A stretch of 64,000 nucleotides of DNA, from NCBI GenBank assembly GCA_910589275.1, contig CAJUTH010000006.1, positions 1 to 64,000 of the forward strand. Direction: 5' to 3'. A model generated the notes under the pieces. It saw only the letters and a list, made by a program, of their open reading frames with translations. It ran no database searches and was not told the DNA's origin. The DNA comes from an uncultured Dorea sp. (GTDB taxonomy: Bacteria; Bacillota; Clostridia; Lachnospirales; Lachnospiraceae). Shown in pieces: positions 17,161 through 25,347 of this stretch (position 1 is its first letter; each line of letters starts with the position of its first letter). Position numbers and translations under genes: made by a program.

Positions 17161-18850
17161 ACTGGTTCATGCCGCATGCCGTTGCCGATTCGATCAGGCG
17201 GCGGTCATTGGCTACCGCGTCATAGAACCGGAATCCTCCGGCGAAATTATATGTTTCATAGCCGTATCCGGACAGGATGCGGCAGGCGATATAGCTGCGC
17301 AGGCCGCTCTGGCAGATGACGTAGACCGGTTTGCCGGACTCGATTTCATCCAATCGTTCCCGCAGTTCATCTACGGGGATATTTCGGAAGCCCTCGATAT
17401 GGCCGCCCGCATACTCTTGAGGGGTTCTGGTATCTAGCAGCGTCACGCTGCCGTCCCGGGGCAGGCCGTTTACATCCTTGGCATGGAACTGTTTCACAAT
17501 GCCTCTGGCTATGTTTTCCACCATAAATCCCGCCATATTCACCGGGTCTTTGGCGGAGGAGTAGGGCGGTGCGTAGGCAAGGTCCAGATCTTTCAGCTCC
17601 GTGGCCGTCAGTCTGGCGTGGATGGCCGCAGCCAGCACGTCGATCCGTTTATCTACCCCCTCATAACCCACGATCTGCGCGCCCAGCAGGCGGTAAGTTT
17701 CTTTTTCAAAGACTACCTTCATGGTCATCAGCCTTCCGCCGGGATAGTAGCCTGCGTGGCTCATAGGGGAGAGAATGACTGCGTCCGCATCCAGTCCGGC
17801 CTTCTTTGCGTTGGTTTCGTTGATGCCGGTGGAGGCCGCCGTCAAATCAAAGACCTTGATGACGCTGCTGCCATGGGAGCCAAGATACCGGCTGTCCCCG
17901 CCGCAGATGTTGTCCGCCGCAATGCGCCCCTGTTTGTTGGCGGGACCCGCCAGAGAGATTACAGCGTCCTGTCTGGTGACATAGTGTTTTACCTGAACCG
18001 CGTCTCCCACGGCGTAGATGTCAGGAACAGAGGTTTCCATCCGGTCATTGACCACGATGCTGCCTTTGAGGCCGAGCTCGAGGCCCGCGTCCTTTGCAAG
18101 AGCGGTATCCGGAGTGACGCCGATAGCCAGCGCTACCATGTCGGCGTGGAGGGGAGCCGCATCCTTAAGCAGTACGTCTACTCCGCCGCCCCTCTCGGCA
18201 AAACCTTCTACCGTGCGTCCCAGCGCCAGACGGATGCCGTGCTGCCTCACCTCTCCATGGATGAAAGCTGCCATATCCGGGTCAAAGGGATTCATCAGCT
18301 GCATAGGCCGCTGGACGATGGTGACCTCTATTCCAAGTTCCCGCAAGTTTTCCGCCAGCTCTAGGCTGATGAAGCCGCCTCCTGCCAGTACGGCGGATCT
18401 GGGATGGTTCTTCTGAATGTAATCCTTGATGCGGAAGGTATCCTCTACAGTCCGCAGGGTGAACAGCTTTTTCAGATTCGTGCCGGGGAGCCTGGGCTGA
18501 GTGGGCTTGGCGCCGGGAGACAGGAGGAGCTTATCGTATTCTTCTTCAAAGATCTCTCCCGTCTCTAGATTTTTTACAGAGACTGTTTTCCTGTCTGGAT
18601 GGAGAGCGGTAACCTCATGCCGCACCCGCATATCCACTCGAAAGCGGGAGAAGAAGCTCTCCGGCGTCTGCAAGGTCAGATCCCCGGGATCTTCAATGAC
18701 CCCTCCGATGTAGTAGGGCAGTCCGCAGTTTGCGTAAGAAACGTATCCCGACCGCTCAAAAACTACGATTTCTGCCTGTTCGTCCAGCCGGCGCAGCCGT
18801 GCTGCCGCTGTTGCGCCTCCTGCTACGCCGCCTACAATTACTACCTTCAT
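17159..18850 (-). CDS. CoA-disulfide reductase with C-terminal rhodanese domain
   Basis: FAD/NAD(P)H-dependent pyridine-nucleotide disulfide oxidoreductase of 563 residues. The N-terminal Rossmann motif is VIVGGVAGGATAAARLRR, and the single redox Cys42 sits in SYANCGLPYY, as in CoA-disulfide reductases. The second nucleotide-binding motif is AVLAGGGFISLELAE. A rhodanese domain follows (about 465-555) with active-site Cys in VYVICQSGLRSY. Such fusions reduce CoA disulfide, persulfides or polysulfides in the cytoplasm. The ATG at 18850 is used rather than one 33 bases upstream because GGAAAGGTGG fits it. It is last in the redox operon. Confidence 0.93.
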   Translation of the reverse strand: MKVVIVGGVAGGATAAARLRRLDEQAEIVVFERSGYVSYANCGLPYYIGGVIEDPGDLTLQTPESFFSRFRVDMRVRHEVTALHPDRKTVSVKNLETGEIFEEEYDKLLLSPGAKPTQPRLPGTNLKKLFTLRTVEDTFRIKDYIQKNHPRSAVLAGGGFISLELAENLRELGIEVTIVQRPMQLMNPFDPDMAAFIHGEVRQHGIRLALGRTVEGFAERGGGVDVLLKDAAPLHADMVALAIGVTPDTALAKDAGLELGLKGSIVVNDRMETSVPDIYAVGDAVQVKHYVTRQDAVISLAGPANKQGRIAADNICGGDSRYLGSHGSSVIKVFDLTAASTGINETNAKKAGLDADAVILSPMSHAGYYPGGRLMTMKVVFEKETYRLLGAQIVGYEGVDKRIDVLAAAIHARLTATELKDLDLAYAPPYSSAKDPVNMAGFMVENIARGIVKQFHAKDVNGLPRDGSVTLLDTRTPQEYAGGHIEGFRNIPVDELRERLDEIESGKPVYVICQSGLRSYIACRILSGYGYETYNFAGGFRFYDAVANDRRLIESATACGMNQ

Positions 18851-18851
18851 G

Positions 18852-19172
18852 TCAATATTCCACCTTTCCTGTATAGGCGGCAATGCCGCCGATATTTTTT
18901 ACCCTCGTATAGCCTGCTTGAGTCAGGATTTTTATCGCCTGTCTGCTTCTTGCGCCGCTGTGGCAATAGACAAACAGAGGGGTGTTTTTTCCGGCGAGGA
19001 CTGCCTTACCTGCGCTCAGGGACTGTAAAGGGACGTTGACACTGCCGGGGATATGGCCTTCCCGGTATTCTTGGGGTGTACGTACGTCCAGCAGTACCGC
19101 GCCGGATGTTAATGCATATTCTGCAGCTCCCTTGTTAATATCAGGAACTTTCAAAAAATCCAGAAATCCCAT
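18852..19172 (-). CDS. single-domain rhodanese-like sulfurtransferase
   Basis: Protein of 106 residues comprising one rhodanese domain: LLDVRTPQEYREGHIPGSVN and the active loop CHSGARS with Cys70. It transfers sulfane sulfur from persulfides. It overlaps no neighbour and ends two bases before the CoA-disulfide reductase start, so the two genes are tightly coupled. GGGAGGTGTCAATC precedes the chosen ATG. Confidence 0.92.
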   Translation of the reverse strand: MGFLDFLKVPDINKGAAEYALTSGAVLLDVRTPQEYREGHIPGSVNVPLQSLSAGKAVLAGKNTPLFVYCHSGARSRQAIKILTQAGYTRVKNIGGIAAYTGKVEY

Positions 19173-19188
19173 ATGATTGACACCTCCC

Positions 19189-19494
19189 TTACAGCAGCGC
19201 AAGAATCTGGTTCTTAGGCTGTGCGCCAATGGCCCGGTTTTTGACTCTGCCGTTTTCCATCACTATCAGGGTAGGGATGCTCATTACATGAAACTGGCCG
19301 GCCAGTTCTGATTGTTCGTCCACGTTAATCTTGCCCACTTTGATGTCGGGGCGTTCCGCTTCAATCTCCTCCAGAATGGGTGCCACCATGCGGCAGGGGG
19401 CGCACCATGGAGCCCAGAAGTCCAGCAGGACCGGTTTTTTGGAGTCTAGGATTTCGGTTTGAAAATTGGTTTGGTCAACATTGATTACAGACAT
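19189..19494 (-). CDS. trxA: thioredoxin
   Basis: Thioredoxin of 101 residues with the active site WCAPC (Cys31, Cys34) instead of the more usual WCGPC, and the cis-Pro in MSIPTL. It is cytoplasmic, with no signal sequence. AGGAGG precedes the start. Placed between a membrane-anchored TlpA and two rhodanese proteins, it probably carries electrons within the same sulfur/thiol pathway. The gene symbol is by family; a genome may carry several. Confidence 0.92.
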   Translation of the reverse strand: MSVINVDQTNFQTEILDSKKPVLLDFWAPWCAPCRMVAPILEEIEAERPDIKVGKINVDEQSELAGQFHVMSIPTLIVMENGRVKNRAIGAQPKNQILALL

Positions 19495-19536
19495 AGTTAT
19501 TCCTCCTTACTTTTAATGCAGTGTTTATGAAAAGCC

Positions 19537-20133
19537 TTATTTTTTGTCCGTCAGGATCATATCGATCCCTTTCTGTAAGGCCGCCTCATCAATTGCCCCG
19601 GTTGCCTGTGCGACTGCATAACCGTCGGTGTCAATAAAAAATGTAGTTGGCAGCGAGTATGCGCCGTAGGCTATAGCAGCATCGGATTTGGTATCATAAA
19701 ATACCGGAAAGGTATATTCATGTTCCGATATGAAATCGGATGCGCTTTCGACGGTTTCCCTAGAGCCGTCGGTCATATTGATCATGAGAAAATGGATTTC
19801 TTCGCCAAGCTCCAGATATTTCTCATGGAAATCCGGCATTTCCGACTGGCAGGGCCCGCACCAGCTCGCCCAGAAATTCAGCACGACCGGTTTTCCGATA
19901 TAGTCTTTCAGATGGACTTCGCTGCCCTCCGCGTCATAAACCGTGAAATCCGGGGCTGGTATTTTTTCTTCCCCATCGTCCGCTTCCTGCGTTTCTTTTT
20001 GCGCCGGTATTTTCTGCGCGGATAGCTGGCGATGCTCAACGCCCGGTTCCAACCGATGGTAAAGCATGAAAGCTCCGCTTATTAGCAGCACAAGCGTCGC
20101 GGCAAGGATAAAAAGTGTTTTTTTGTTTTCCAT
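19537..20133 (-). CDS. TlpA/ResA-like membrane-anchored thiol-disulfide oxidoreductase
   Basis: 198 residues. An N-terminal signal anchor (about 6-25) is followed by a Glu-rich linker and a thioredoxin fold with WASWCGPC (Cys92, Cys95) and SLPTTFFID. TlpA/ResA proteins work on the outer face of the membrane and receive electrons from CcdA, whose gene lies just upstream. GGAGC spaced before the ATG is a modest ribosome site. The reductant of this branch may be the thioredoxin encoded next. Confidence 0.92.
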   Translation of the reverse strand: MENKKTLFILAATLVLLISGAFMLYHRLEPGVEHRQLSAQKIPAQKETQEADDGEEKIPAPDFTVYDAEGSEVHLKDYIGKPVVLNFWASWCGPCQSEMPDFHEKYLELGEEIHFLMINMTDGSRETVESASDFISEHEYTFPVFYDTKSDAAIAYGAYSLPTTFFIDTDGYAVAQATGAIDEAALQKGIDMILTDKK

Positions 20134-20142
20134 AAAAGCTCC

Positions 20143-20805
20143 TTAATTGAGCAGGCTCAGCAGCCGCCCAAGTGTTCCGGTGATCATCAGGATGCCGATC
20201 AAAATCAGCAGTCCGCCGCTGACGGCATTGATAACCCTATAGTTTTTCTTGATCCAGTGAAAGGCTGTTTTCAAATAGCCGATCAATACTGCGCTGAGGA
20301 CGAAGGGGATGCCAAGGCCGAGAGAGTAGGCAAGCAGCATCAGCATTCCCTCAGCCGCATGGGCGCGCTGGGACGCCAGCATCAGCGCGGAGCCTAGGAA
20401 CGTCCCGACGCAGGGAGTCCAGCCGGCAGAGAATATGATGCCGAAGATCAGCGCGGAGAAAAACCCCATATTCTCTGTGACCACAGACCGCCGGACGCCT
20501 TTGAACAGGTTCAGCTTTACCACGCCAAGATAATTCAGGCCAAAGACAATGACGAGGAAGCCGGTAATGATATTTACGGCAGACTGATAATTCTTTAGGA
20601 AACTGCCTGCCGTTCCCGCCAGCGCGCCAAGGCTCACAAATACCATTGTAAATCCGGCCACGAAGCCAAACGCAGCCCGCAGTGTTTTTCCGGCGCTCCC
20701 TCCGCCCCCTCCCGCAAAATAAGAGATGTAAATTGGAAGCATAGGGAGCAGGCAGGGAGAAATAAAGGTTATGATCCCTTCCAGAAACGAGATCACGTAT
20801 TGCAT
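20143..20805 (-). CDS. ccdA: CcdA-like cytochrome c biogenesis / thiol transporter
   Basis: 220-residue membrane protein with six TM helices and the two conserved redox cysteines in FISPCLLP (Cys18) and GWTPCVG (Cys132). CcdA moves electrons from cytoplasmic thioredoxin across the membrane to TlpA-like proteins. It is the first gene of the five-gene operon ccdA-tlpA-trx-rhodanese-CoADR. A poly-Gly/Ser loop (about 32-38) follows the first helices. Confidence 0.93.
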   Translation of the reverse strand: MQYVISFLEGIITFISPCLLPMLPIYISYFAGGGGGSAGKTLRAAFGFVAGFTMVFVSLGALAGTAGSFLKNYQSAVNIITGFLVIVFGLNYLGVVKLNLFKGVRRSVVTENMGFFSALIFGIIFSAGWTPCVGTFLGSALMLASQRAHAAEGMLMLLAYSLGLGIPFVLSAVLIGYLKTAFHWIKKNYRVINAVSGGLLILIGILMITGTLGRLLSLLN

Positions 20806-21086
20806 TTATGGTCACACCCCCTTTCCAAAACCTCTGGCAGAAGATTTTCTGCCTAATATGCGGTACAGTGATTTTATTATAGTCGAAACGATAGTTTTTA
20901 TTCTGTGATAAAGTTACCATTTCCGCTCTTTAAGTATCCTGGCCGGACCTATGCGGCAACCGTGATTTTCATTGATTCTTGGAAGTCGTGAAAGTATTTC
21001 AAATAGTTCGCAATAATCATATGTTCTATGATATACTTGTCCTGTAATTTTTTTCAGTTTTCCTATGTCAGAGCCTGTACCGCTCT
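20806..21086. promoter_or_regulatory. upstream region of the redox operon
   Basis: On the minus strand a TATAAT lies at 20881-20876 with a weak -35, as for an activated promoter. AAGGGGG near 20820 is the ccdA ribosome site. The remainder is AT-rich; the plus-strand end runs into the GNAT remnant. No clear Crp/Fnr palindrome was identified. Confidence 0.35.
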
Positions 21087-21262
21087 ATGGCAAGGGATAC
21101 AATACAGGGCATTACCCCTGTTTATTTGGTCACGGATCATATCGGCTTCTATGAACGGTACGGCTGGGAATTTTTGTGTATGGTACAGGGGGATGGCGAA
21201 CCCAATATGACCAAAATTTTGGAAATCCGTTCTCTGGAATGTGATGGCATAGAACTTAATCA
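21087..21262 (+). pseudogene. GNAT remnant fused to a copy of an XRE-gene segment
   Basis: The frame first reads VYLVTDHIGFYERYGWEFLC and MVQGDGEPNM, the C-terminal end of a GNAT acetyltransferase. It then switches to EIRSLECDGIELN, the same peptide as in the XRE/DUF4097-like protein. The DNA of 21221-21259 matches 14987-15025 with three mismatches. The N-terminal two thirds of the acetyltransferase are missing. Confidence 0.7.
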
Positions 21263-21283
21263 TTTCAATTTAAGGAGGATAAA

Positions 21284-21757
21284 ATGTTGTATACATTTCA
21301 ATCAGTAAAAAGCATGGAAAAATTGACAGATAGCAGTAAACTATGTAATTTTATTGAGAGCTTTTCAGATTATGGAAATCAGTTTTCGCTTATATGCGGT
21401 AAAATCAAAGCGTTATTTGGTCAACCAATCTATGAGACAGAAAATCTGGAGAATCTTTTTTCATACTACATTCTGGCGACATTAGAAGAGATGGAAGAAG
21501 TATACTTACATATTTACTGTGCAGGATCAGGCCCTGCAGTTGGCGGTATGTCGGACGAAAAATCGAGAAAGGCGGCAAAGGCTTTGGTAGATTATGTCCG
21601 AAAGGCAGAACCGATTAACTATGTATATAAAGCTTACTACTTGGACGGACCTACGGCTCTTGAGTTTGGAATCAGAGATGGCGTTCCTTATTATAACGAA
21701 ACAGAGTTAAGCCTTTCAGAGAAAGAATTTGGAGAGTTGTATGCACGTTTATTTTGA
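21284..21757 (+). CDS. uncharacterised protein
   Basis: 157-residue soluble protein of unrecognised family. The N-terminal half is helical and acidic; a central stretch IYCAGSGPAVGGMSDE is glycine-rich, and the C terminus ends LSEKEFGELYARLF. AAGGAGGATAAA gives a strong start signal. It is probably cytoplasmic (no TM or signal). It lies between a broken GNAT gene and a tiny membrane-peptide gene. Confidence 0.7.
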   Translation: MLYTFQSVKSMEKLTDSSKLCNFIESFSDYGNQFSLICGKIKALFGQPIYETENLENLFSYYILATLEEMEEVYLHIYCAGSGPAVGGMSDEKSRKAAKALVDYVRKAEPINYVYKAYYLDGPTALEFGIRDGVPYYNETELSLSEKEFGELYARLF

Positions 21758-21812
21758 AACAGAACAGTAAATTGAAATATGACGGCAAGAACGTATTTTG
21801 GAGGGACAGCAA

Positions 21813-21947
21813 ATGAAACGGATATTAATTATTGGATATGTTCTGATCATCATAGGAGGCGTTATGTTAGGGTTATCTATAGGCGAAATGGCAGCAGGCC
21901 TTCTTCTTCTCGCTTATTATCCGATTTATAATAATAAAAGGAAGTAA
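21813..21947 (+). CDS. small membrane peptide, uncharacterised
   Basis: 44 residues, two short hydrophobic segments (ILIIGYVLIIIGGVMLGLS and MAAGLLLLAYYPIY) and a basic NNKRK tail. GGAGGGACAGC precedes the ATG. The composition fits a small membrane protein; function unknown. Confidence 0.6.
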   Translation: MKRILIIGYVLIIIGGVMLGLSIGEMAAGLLLLAYYPIYNNKRK

Positions 21948-21976
21948 ATCAGTAATTAAAGAAAAGAGGGGATTTT

Positions 21977-22453
21977 ATGGACTACATAATAAGAAGATTA
22001 AAACAGGAAGAAGTTAAGGTTTTGGATACCTTTTTATATGAGGCGATATTTATCCCGGAAGGAGTAGAGCCGCCAGCTAGGGATATCATCAATCAGCCAG
22101 AGCTGCAGGTGTATGTTGATGGTTTTGGGAATAGGGCGGGCGATATTGGCTTTGTTGCTGAAACTGATGGATTGGTAGTTGGAGCTGTATGGGTTCGGAT
22201 TATGGACGACTATGGCCATGTTGACGATGAAACCCCTTCCTTTGCAATTTCTCTTTTGAAAGAATACCGCAATTATGGAATTGGTACAGAGCTAATGAAA
22301 AGGATGCTGAATGAGTTGAAAACCTGCGGCTGGAAACAATCATCATTAGCCGTCCAAAAGAAAAATTATGCAGTTAAAATGTATCGGGATGTAGGATTCC
22401 AGATTGTTGATGAGAATGAAGAAGAATACATAATGGTCTGTCAGCTATCATGA
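21977..22453 (+). CDS. GNAT-family N-acetyltransferase
   Basis: 158-residue GNAT enzyme. The acetyl-CoA-binding region is LLKEYRNYGIGTELMKRML and the C-terminal part is KKNYAVKMYRDVGFQIVDE. AAGAGGGG precedes the start. The substrate is unknown. Like its neighbours it appears to be a single-gene accessory unit. Confidence 0.9.
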   Translation: MDYIIRRLKQEEVKVLDTFLYEAIFIPEGVEPPARDIINQPELQVYVDGFGNRAGDIGFVAETDGLVVGAVWVRIMDDYGHVDDETPSFAISLLKEYRNYGIGTELMKRMLNELKTCGWKQSSLAVQKKNYAVKMYRDVGFQIVDENEEEYIMVCQLS

Positions 22454-22590
22454 CAAAAATTGTAAGTAATAACAATGTGCCGAAAACAGACAACGATAGT
22501 AATACTTGTAATGGACTTGCGAAGGCTGCTGTGAACGGAGTGAACAGAAACTTCAGATAAGGATAAAATTCAAAAAAAGTTCAAAAGGGG

Positions 22591-22619
22591 TTGTTATTTT
22601 TTTATTCGTTGAATATACT
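22591..22619 (+). promoter_or_regulatory. promoter of the repeat-containing RNA
   Basis: TTGTTA (22591-22596), 17-bp spacer, TATACT (22614-22619). Transcription would start about 22626, just before the 37-nt repeats. Confidence 0.6.
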
Positions 22620-22625
22620 ATAGAT

Positions 22626-22783
22626 AGTTAATGCCGTTGGCTTAACAGGAGGTATATCTCGACCTTTAACAGAGACAGTTATAAGCGGGCATATCTCAGC
22701 CCTAAGCGAGACAGTTATAAGTGAGTGTTTCGCCGCTCAAAGTGCGAGTTTAACAATGGGACGGATTTTCCGTCCCTGTTTTT
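22626..22783 (+). ncRNA. candidate structured RNA with three 37-nt repeat units
   Basis: Units start at about 22651, 22688 and 22725. The first two share TATCTC, then GAGACAGTTATAAG, each able to form a TCTC/GAGA hairpin. The third is diverged. A strong intrinsic terminator closes the unit. Promoter, short repeat array and terminator ahead of downstream genes resembles a type III antitoxin or a transcription attenuator; neither is proven. Confidence 0.5.
22758..22783 (+). terminator. intrinsic terminator
   Basis: GGGACGG-ATTTT-CCGTCCC followed by TGTTTTT. Perfect 7-bp stem. Confidence 0.88.
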
Positions 22784-22796
22784 ATAACAGGAGGAT

Positions 22797-22904
22797 ATGA
22801 GTTTGTTAAGCAATTTCATGTTTCGGTTAGTGTCAACAATAATAGCGAGTATCCGATTATGTTATTCACAATCCATTTTTATCCTTATCTTGTTTTACGC
22901 ATGA
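22797..22904 (+). CDS. possible 35-residue peptide after the terminator
   Basis: AGGAGGAT lies at ideal spacing before ATG. The peptide starts MSLLSNFMFRLVS and ends in the hydrophobic SIFILILFYA. It could be a leader peptide, a small toxin or a chance ORF with a good ribosome site. Confidence 0.35.
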   Translation: MSLLSNFMFRLVSTIIASIRLCYSQSIFILILFYA

Positions 22905-22949
22905 TTTAAAATTTATCAAGCAGATAGTTTGTTTTGGAGGTGGCCTTTT

Positions 22950-23447
22950 ATGTTTCAAAAGGCAATAATAATTGGTTGTCCAGGTGCAGGAAAAAGTACA
23001 TTTGCAAGAATCTTGAGTGATAAAACGCACTTACCGTTATATTATCTTGATATGTTATGGCACAAGCCTGACAGGACAGTTGTTGATAGAAATATATTTG
23101 ACAAGAAATTAAAAGAAATTGTTTCAAAGGATAAATGGATTATTGACGGAAATTACACAAGAACGCTAGAAATGCGTATGCAAGCGTGTGAAACCATTTT
23201 TTTACTGGATTTTCCAGTAGAGGAATGTTTGGCTGGAGCAGAATCACGCATAGGCAGACAACGGGTAGATATGCCATGGATAGAAACAGAATTTGATGAG
23301 GAATTTAGACAATGGATTATTGATTTCCCGAAAAATGAATTGCCAATTGTATATGAATTACTTGACAGATATAAAAGCGAAAAAAGCATTTATATCTTTC
23401 GCTCAAGAGCGAATATAGATGATTATTTATTAAAAATGTTTGGTTAA
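22950..23447 (+). CDS. P-loop NTPase (adenylate-kinase / topology-modulation-like)
   Basis: 165 residues. Walker A is GCPGAGKS; WIIDGNY and LLDFPVEECL are the conserved middle segments of the FlaR/topology-modulation and adenylate-kinase-like group. The true substrate of these proteins is unclear. GGAGGTGG before the ATG at 22950 decides the start. It is downstream of the repeat RNA unit, which may control its expression, but it does not resemble known type III toxins. Confidence 0.85.
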   Translation: MFQKAIIIGCPGAGKSTFARILSDKTHLPLYYLDMLWHKPDRTVVDRNIFDKKLKEIVSKDKWIIDGNYTRTLEMRMQACETIFLLDFPVEECLAGAESRIGRQRVDMPWIETEFDEEFRQWIIDFPKNELPIVYELLDRYKSEKSIYIFRSRANIDDYLLKMFG

Positions 23448-23492
23448 ACTTCTAGTTTATACAAATTATTATCTGTACTTTGGAGGAATATA

Positions 23493-24311
23493 ATGAAAAA
23501 GTATTTCCTGCCGCTTAGTATGCTGGCAGTATTTGAAACCGTTGCAATTACATTATGGCTGACGCAGAACAATATCTTTTATTTATTTAACTTTAGTTAT
23601 ATTGGAATATCTATTTCTCTGGGGATTTTTCTGTTCATCAAAAAATATAGATATGCCCGCAGAACTGCGCAGCTTTTAGTTGGACTTTATATGCTGGTTT
23701 ATTTGGGCTTTATCTGCGGCGAAAATATGCAGATAGAGGGATTTTGGTATTACCTTTTCTCGGGTGTATTTGAAGCCGCAGCCATTCATTATGCGGTGGC
23801 AAAGATTTTCGGGCCGCTGCTGTTTGGCAGAGGGTGGTGCGGGTATGCCTGCTGGACGGCAATGGTGCTTGATTTTCTCCCATATAAAGTTCCTGAAGCG
23901 CCAAGAAAAAAGATCGGATGGGTAAGGTATATTACATTTGCGCTTTCTCTCATATTTGTTTCGGCGCTGTTCCTTGCTCATGCCGGCAACATTGAGAGAA
24001 TTATGTTTTGGGCGTTTATCATAGGAAATGTTCTATACTATGCCGCTGGAATTATATTGGCATATGTTTTTAAGGACAACCGGGCGTTTTGCAAATACAT
24101 ATGTCCGATCACAATATTTTTGAAACCTATGAGTTATTTTTCGCTGCTCCGAATTAAATGTGACAAAAGTAAATGTGTTTCTTGCGGTAAATGCAAAAAT
24201 GTGTGCCCAATGGAGGTGGATGTTACAGATAACTCCCGGAAACGAAAAAACGGCACAGAATGTATTCTATGTTTTGAGTGTGTGAGAAACTGTCCAAAGG
24301 ATGCATTGTAG
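23493..24311 (+). CDS. NapH/MauN-like membrane 4Fe-4S protein
   Basis: 272-residue integral membrane protein with about six TM helices, then two ferredoxin-type clusters: CVSCGKCKNVCP and CILCFECVRNCP near the C terminus. Between helices are GRGWCGYACWT and FCKYICPI, the CxxxC(P) motifs of NapH-type quinol/electron-transfer proteins. It probably moves electrons between the membrane and a soluble partner. No reductase, flavoprotein or maturation gene is adjacent, so the pathway is unknown. Confidence 0.88.
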   Translation: MKKYFLPLSMLAVFETVAITLWLTQNNIFYLFNFSYIGISISLGIFLFIKKYRYARRTAQLLVGLYMLVYLGFICGENMQIEGFWYYLFSGVFEAAAIHYAVAKIFGPLLFGRGWCGYACWTAMVLDFLPYKVPEAPRKKIGWVRYITFALSLIFVSALFLAHAGNIERIMFWAFIIGNVLYYAAGIILAYVFKDNRAFCKYICPITIFLKPMSYFSLLRIKCDKSKCVSCGKCKNVCPMEVDVTDNSRKRKNGTECILCFECVRNCPKDAL

Positions 24312-24397
24312 ATTCCTGTCAGGAGCTGAATATAAGGTGCGGCAGGCAAAGTTCATTTTGAGGATAAATCGCAGTATCGGCTGGAATGGTGGTATTA

Positions 24398-24976
24398 ATG
24401 ATGTATCAGATATGGAAGGGAAAAGCATATATAAGTATAGCGTTAGGTATTTTGTTTTGCGGAAGTGTTTTGATTGGATATATGCCCATTCCGGAATACG
24501 CAATTGAATTAACCTGCATTTCTAATTCGTGCATTGGGATATTGCTACTTTTTACTGGAATAAATATGCTGGGGAAGAAGAAAGAAATACCGGGCATTAT
24601 TTATCATATGTGGCTTGTGACGATTCTACTTGTTTGTATTGTATCATGTGTGGGACACTTTAATTTTCACGGTGCCTTTTTCTTTTTGCACTTGGTAAAT
24701 CCGTTAGTATTTCTGGGGTATTATATTGTTTTCGTTGATGATTCCAAAAAATCCAAGCAAATATTGCTTGCGCCAATACCTGTAATGATGTATCTGGCGT
24801 TTGATTATATCGTTGGGATGTTAAAGGGAAGGTTTGTGTATGGGATCTTCAAGGTGACGGCGGTAAATTTGACCAATGCATTTTTCATTGTGTGCGGCGT
24901 TTATATTTCTTTGCTTCTGATTGCAGCTATTACACAGTACATAAATCAAAAAATCAGGGAGATGATATCCCTGTGA
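24398..24976 (+). CDS. YwaF-like integral membrane protein (tentative)
   Basis: About 192 residues with six hydrophobic segments spread over the whole length. The pattern and the central GHFNFHGAFFFLH and HLVNPLVFLGYYIVF segments resemble small TIGR02206/YwaF-type membrane proteins; that assignment is tentative. The start is uncertain among ATGs at 24386, 24398 and 24401, with only a weak GGTGG upstream. Confidence 0.65.
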   Translation: MMYQIWKGKAYISIALGILFCGSVLIGYMPIPEYAIELTCISNSCIGILLLFTGINMLGKKKEIPGIIYHMWLVTILLVCIVSCVGHFNFHGAFFFLHLVNPLVFLGYYIVFVDDSKKSKQILLAPIPVMMYLAFDYIVGMLKGRFVYGIFKVTAVNLTNAFFIVCGVYISLLLIAAITQYINQKIREMISL

Positions 24977-25347
24977 AAATGGCTTGAAACTTGCCGCCGG
25001 CACAGTATAATAAGAATAGATAGGAAGGATTAAGGCTATAGAGGGACTGCGTCTTAGTGTAAAACCTTTAAAGAAGCTTAAAACATATTGGAATGGAGAA
25101 GAGGATAGGGGAAATGGATATTGCGCGGCTGTCAGCCGTTATCAAGAAATAATTACGGGCCGGAATACGGAAGCGCTGAGCGTAACCTTGGAAGAATCTT
25201 AAGGGAAGAAATGTCGGCGTACCGCGATGAGATGAAGGGATTATCGCGTTTAGCCCTTTAGCACAGGGGTTGTCTGTGAAAGCGGCTTGTTGGATAGCAT
25301 TCGAAAGGAATTTTTAGAGAGGCGATGCTCTCAGGAGGTAGGTAAAA
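24977..25347 (+). other. 371-bp gap with decayed coding traces
   Basis: No intact gene. An open stretch without a start codon runs 25041-25202 (LRLSVKPLKKLKTYWNGEED...), and another frame at about 25170-25260 reads RNLGRILREEMSAYRDEMKG, suggesting a frameshifted remnant of unknown identity. AGGAGGTAGG at the end is the ribosome site of the LacI gene. Confidence 0.4.

Noticed and set aside
17483..18364. 293-codon plus-strand frame
   Set aside because: Antisense to the CoA-disulfide reductase gene, which carries all expected motifs.
22950..23447. Type III toxin downstream of the repeat RNA
   Set aside because: The protein has a Walker A motif and resembles adenylate-kinase-like NTPases, not ToxN/CptN nucleases. 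The RNA unit is reported without naming this as toxin.
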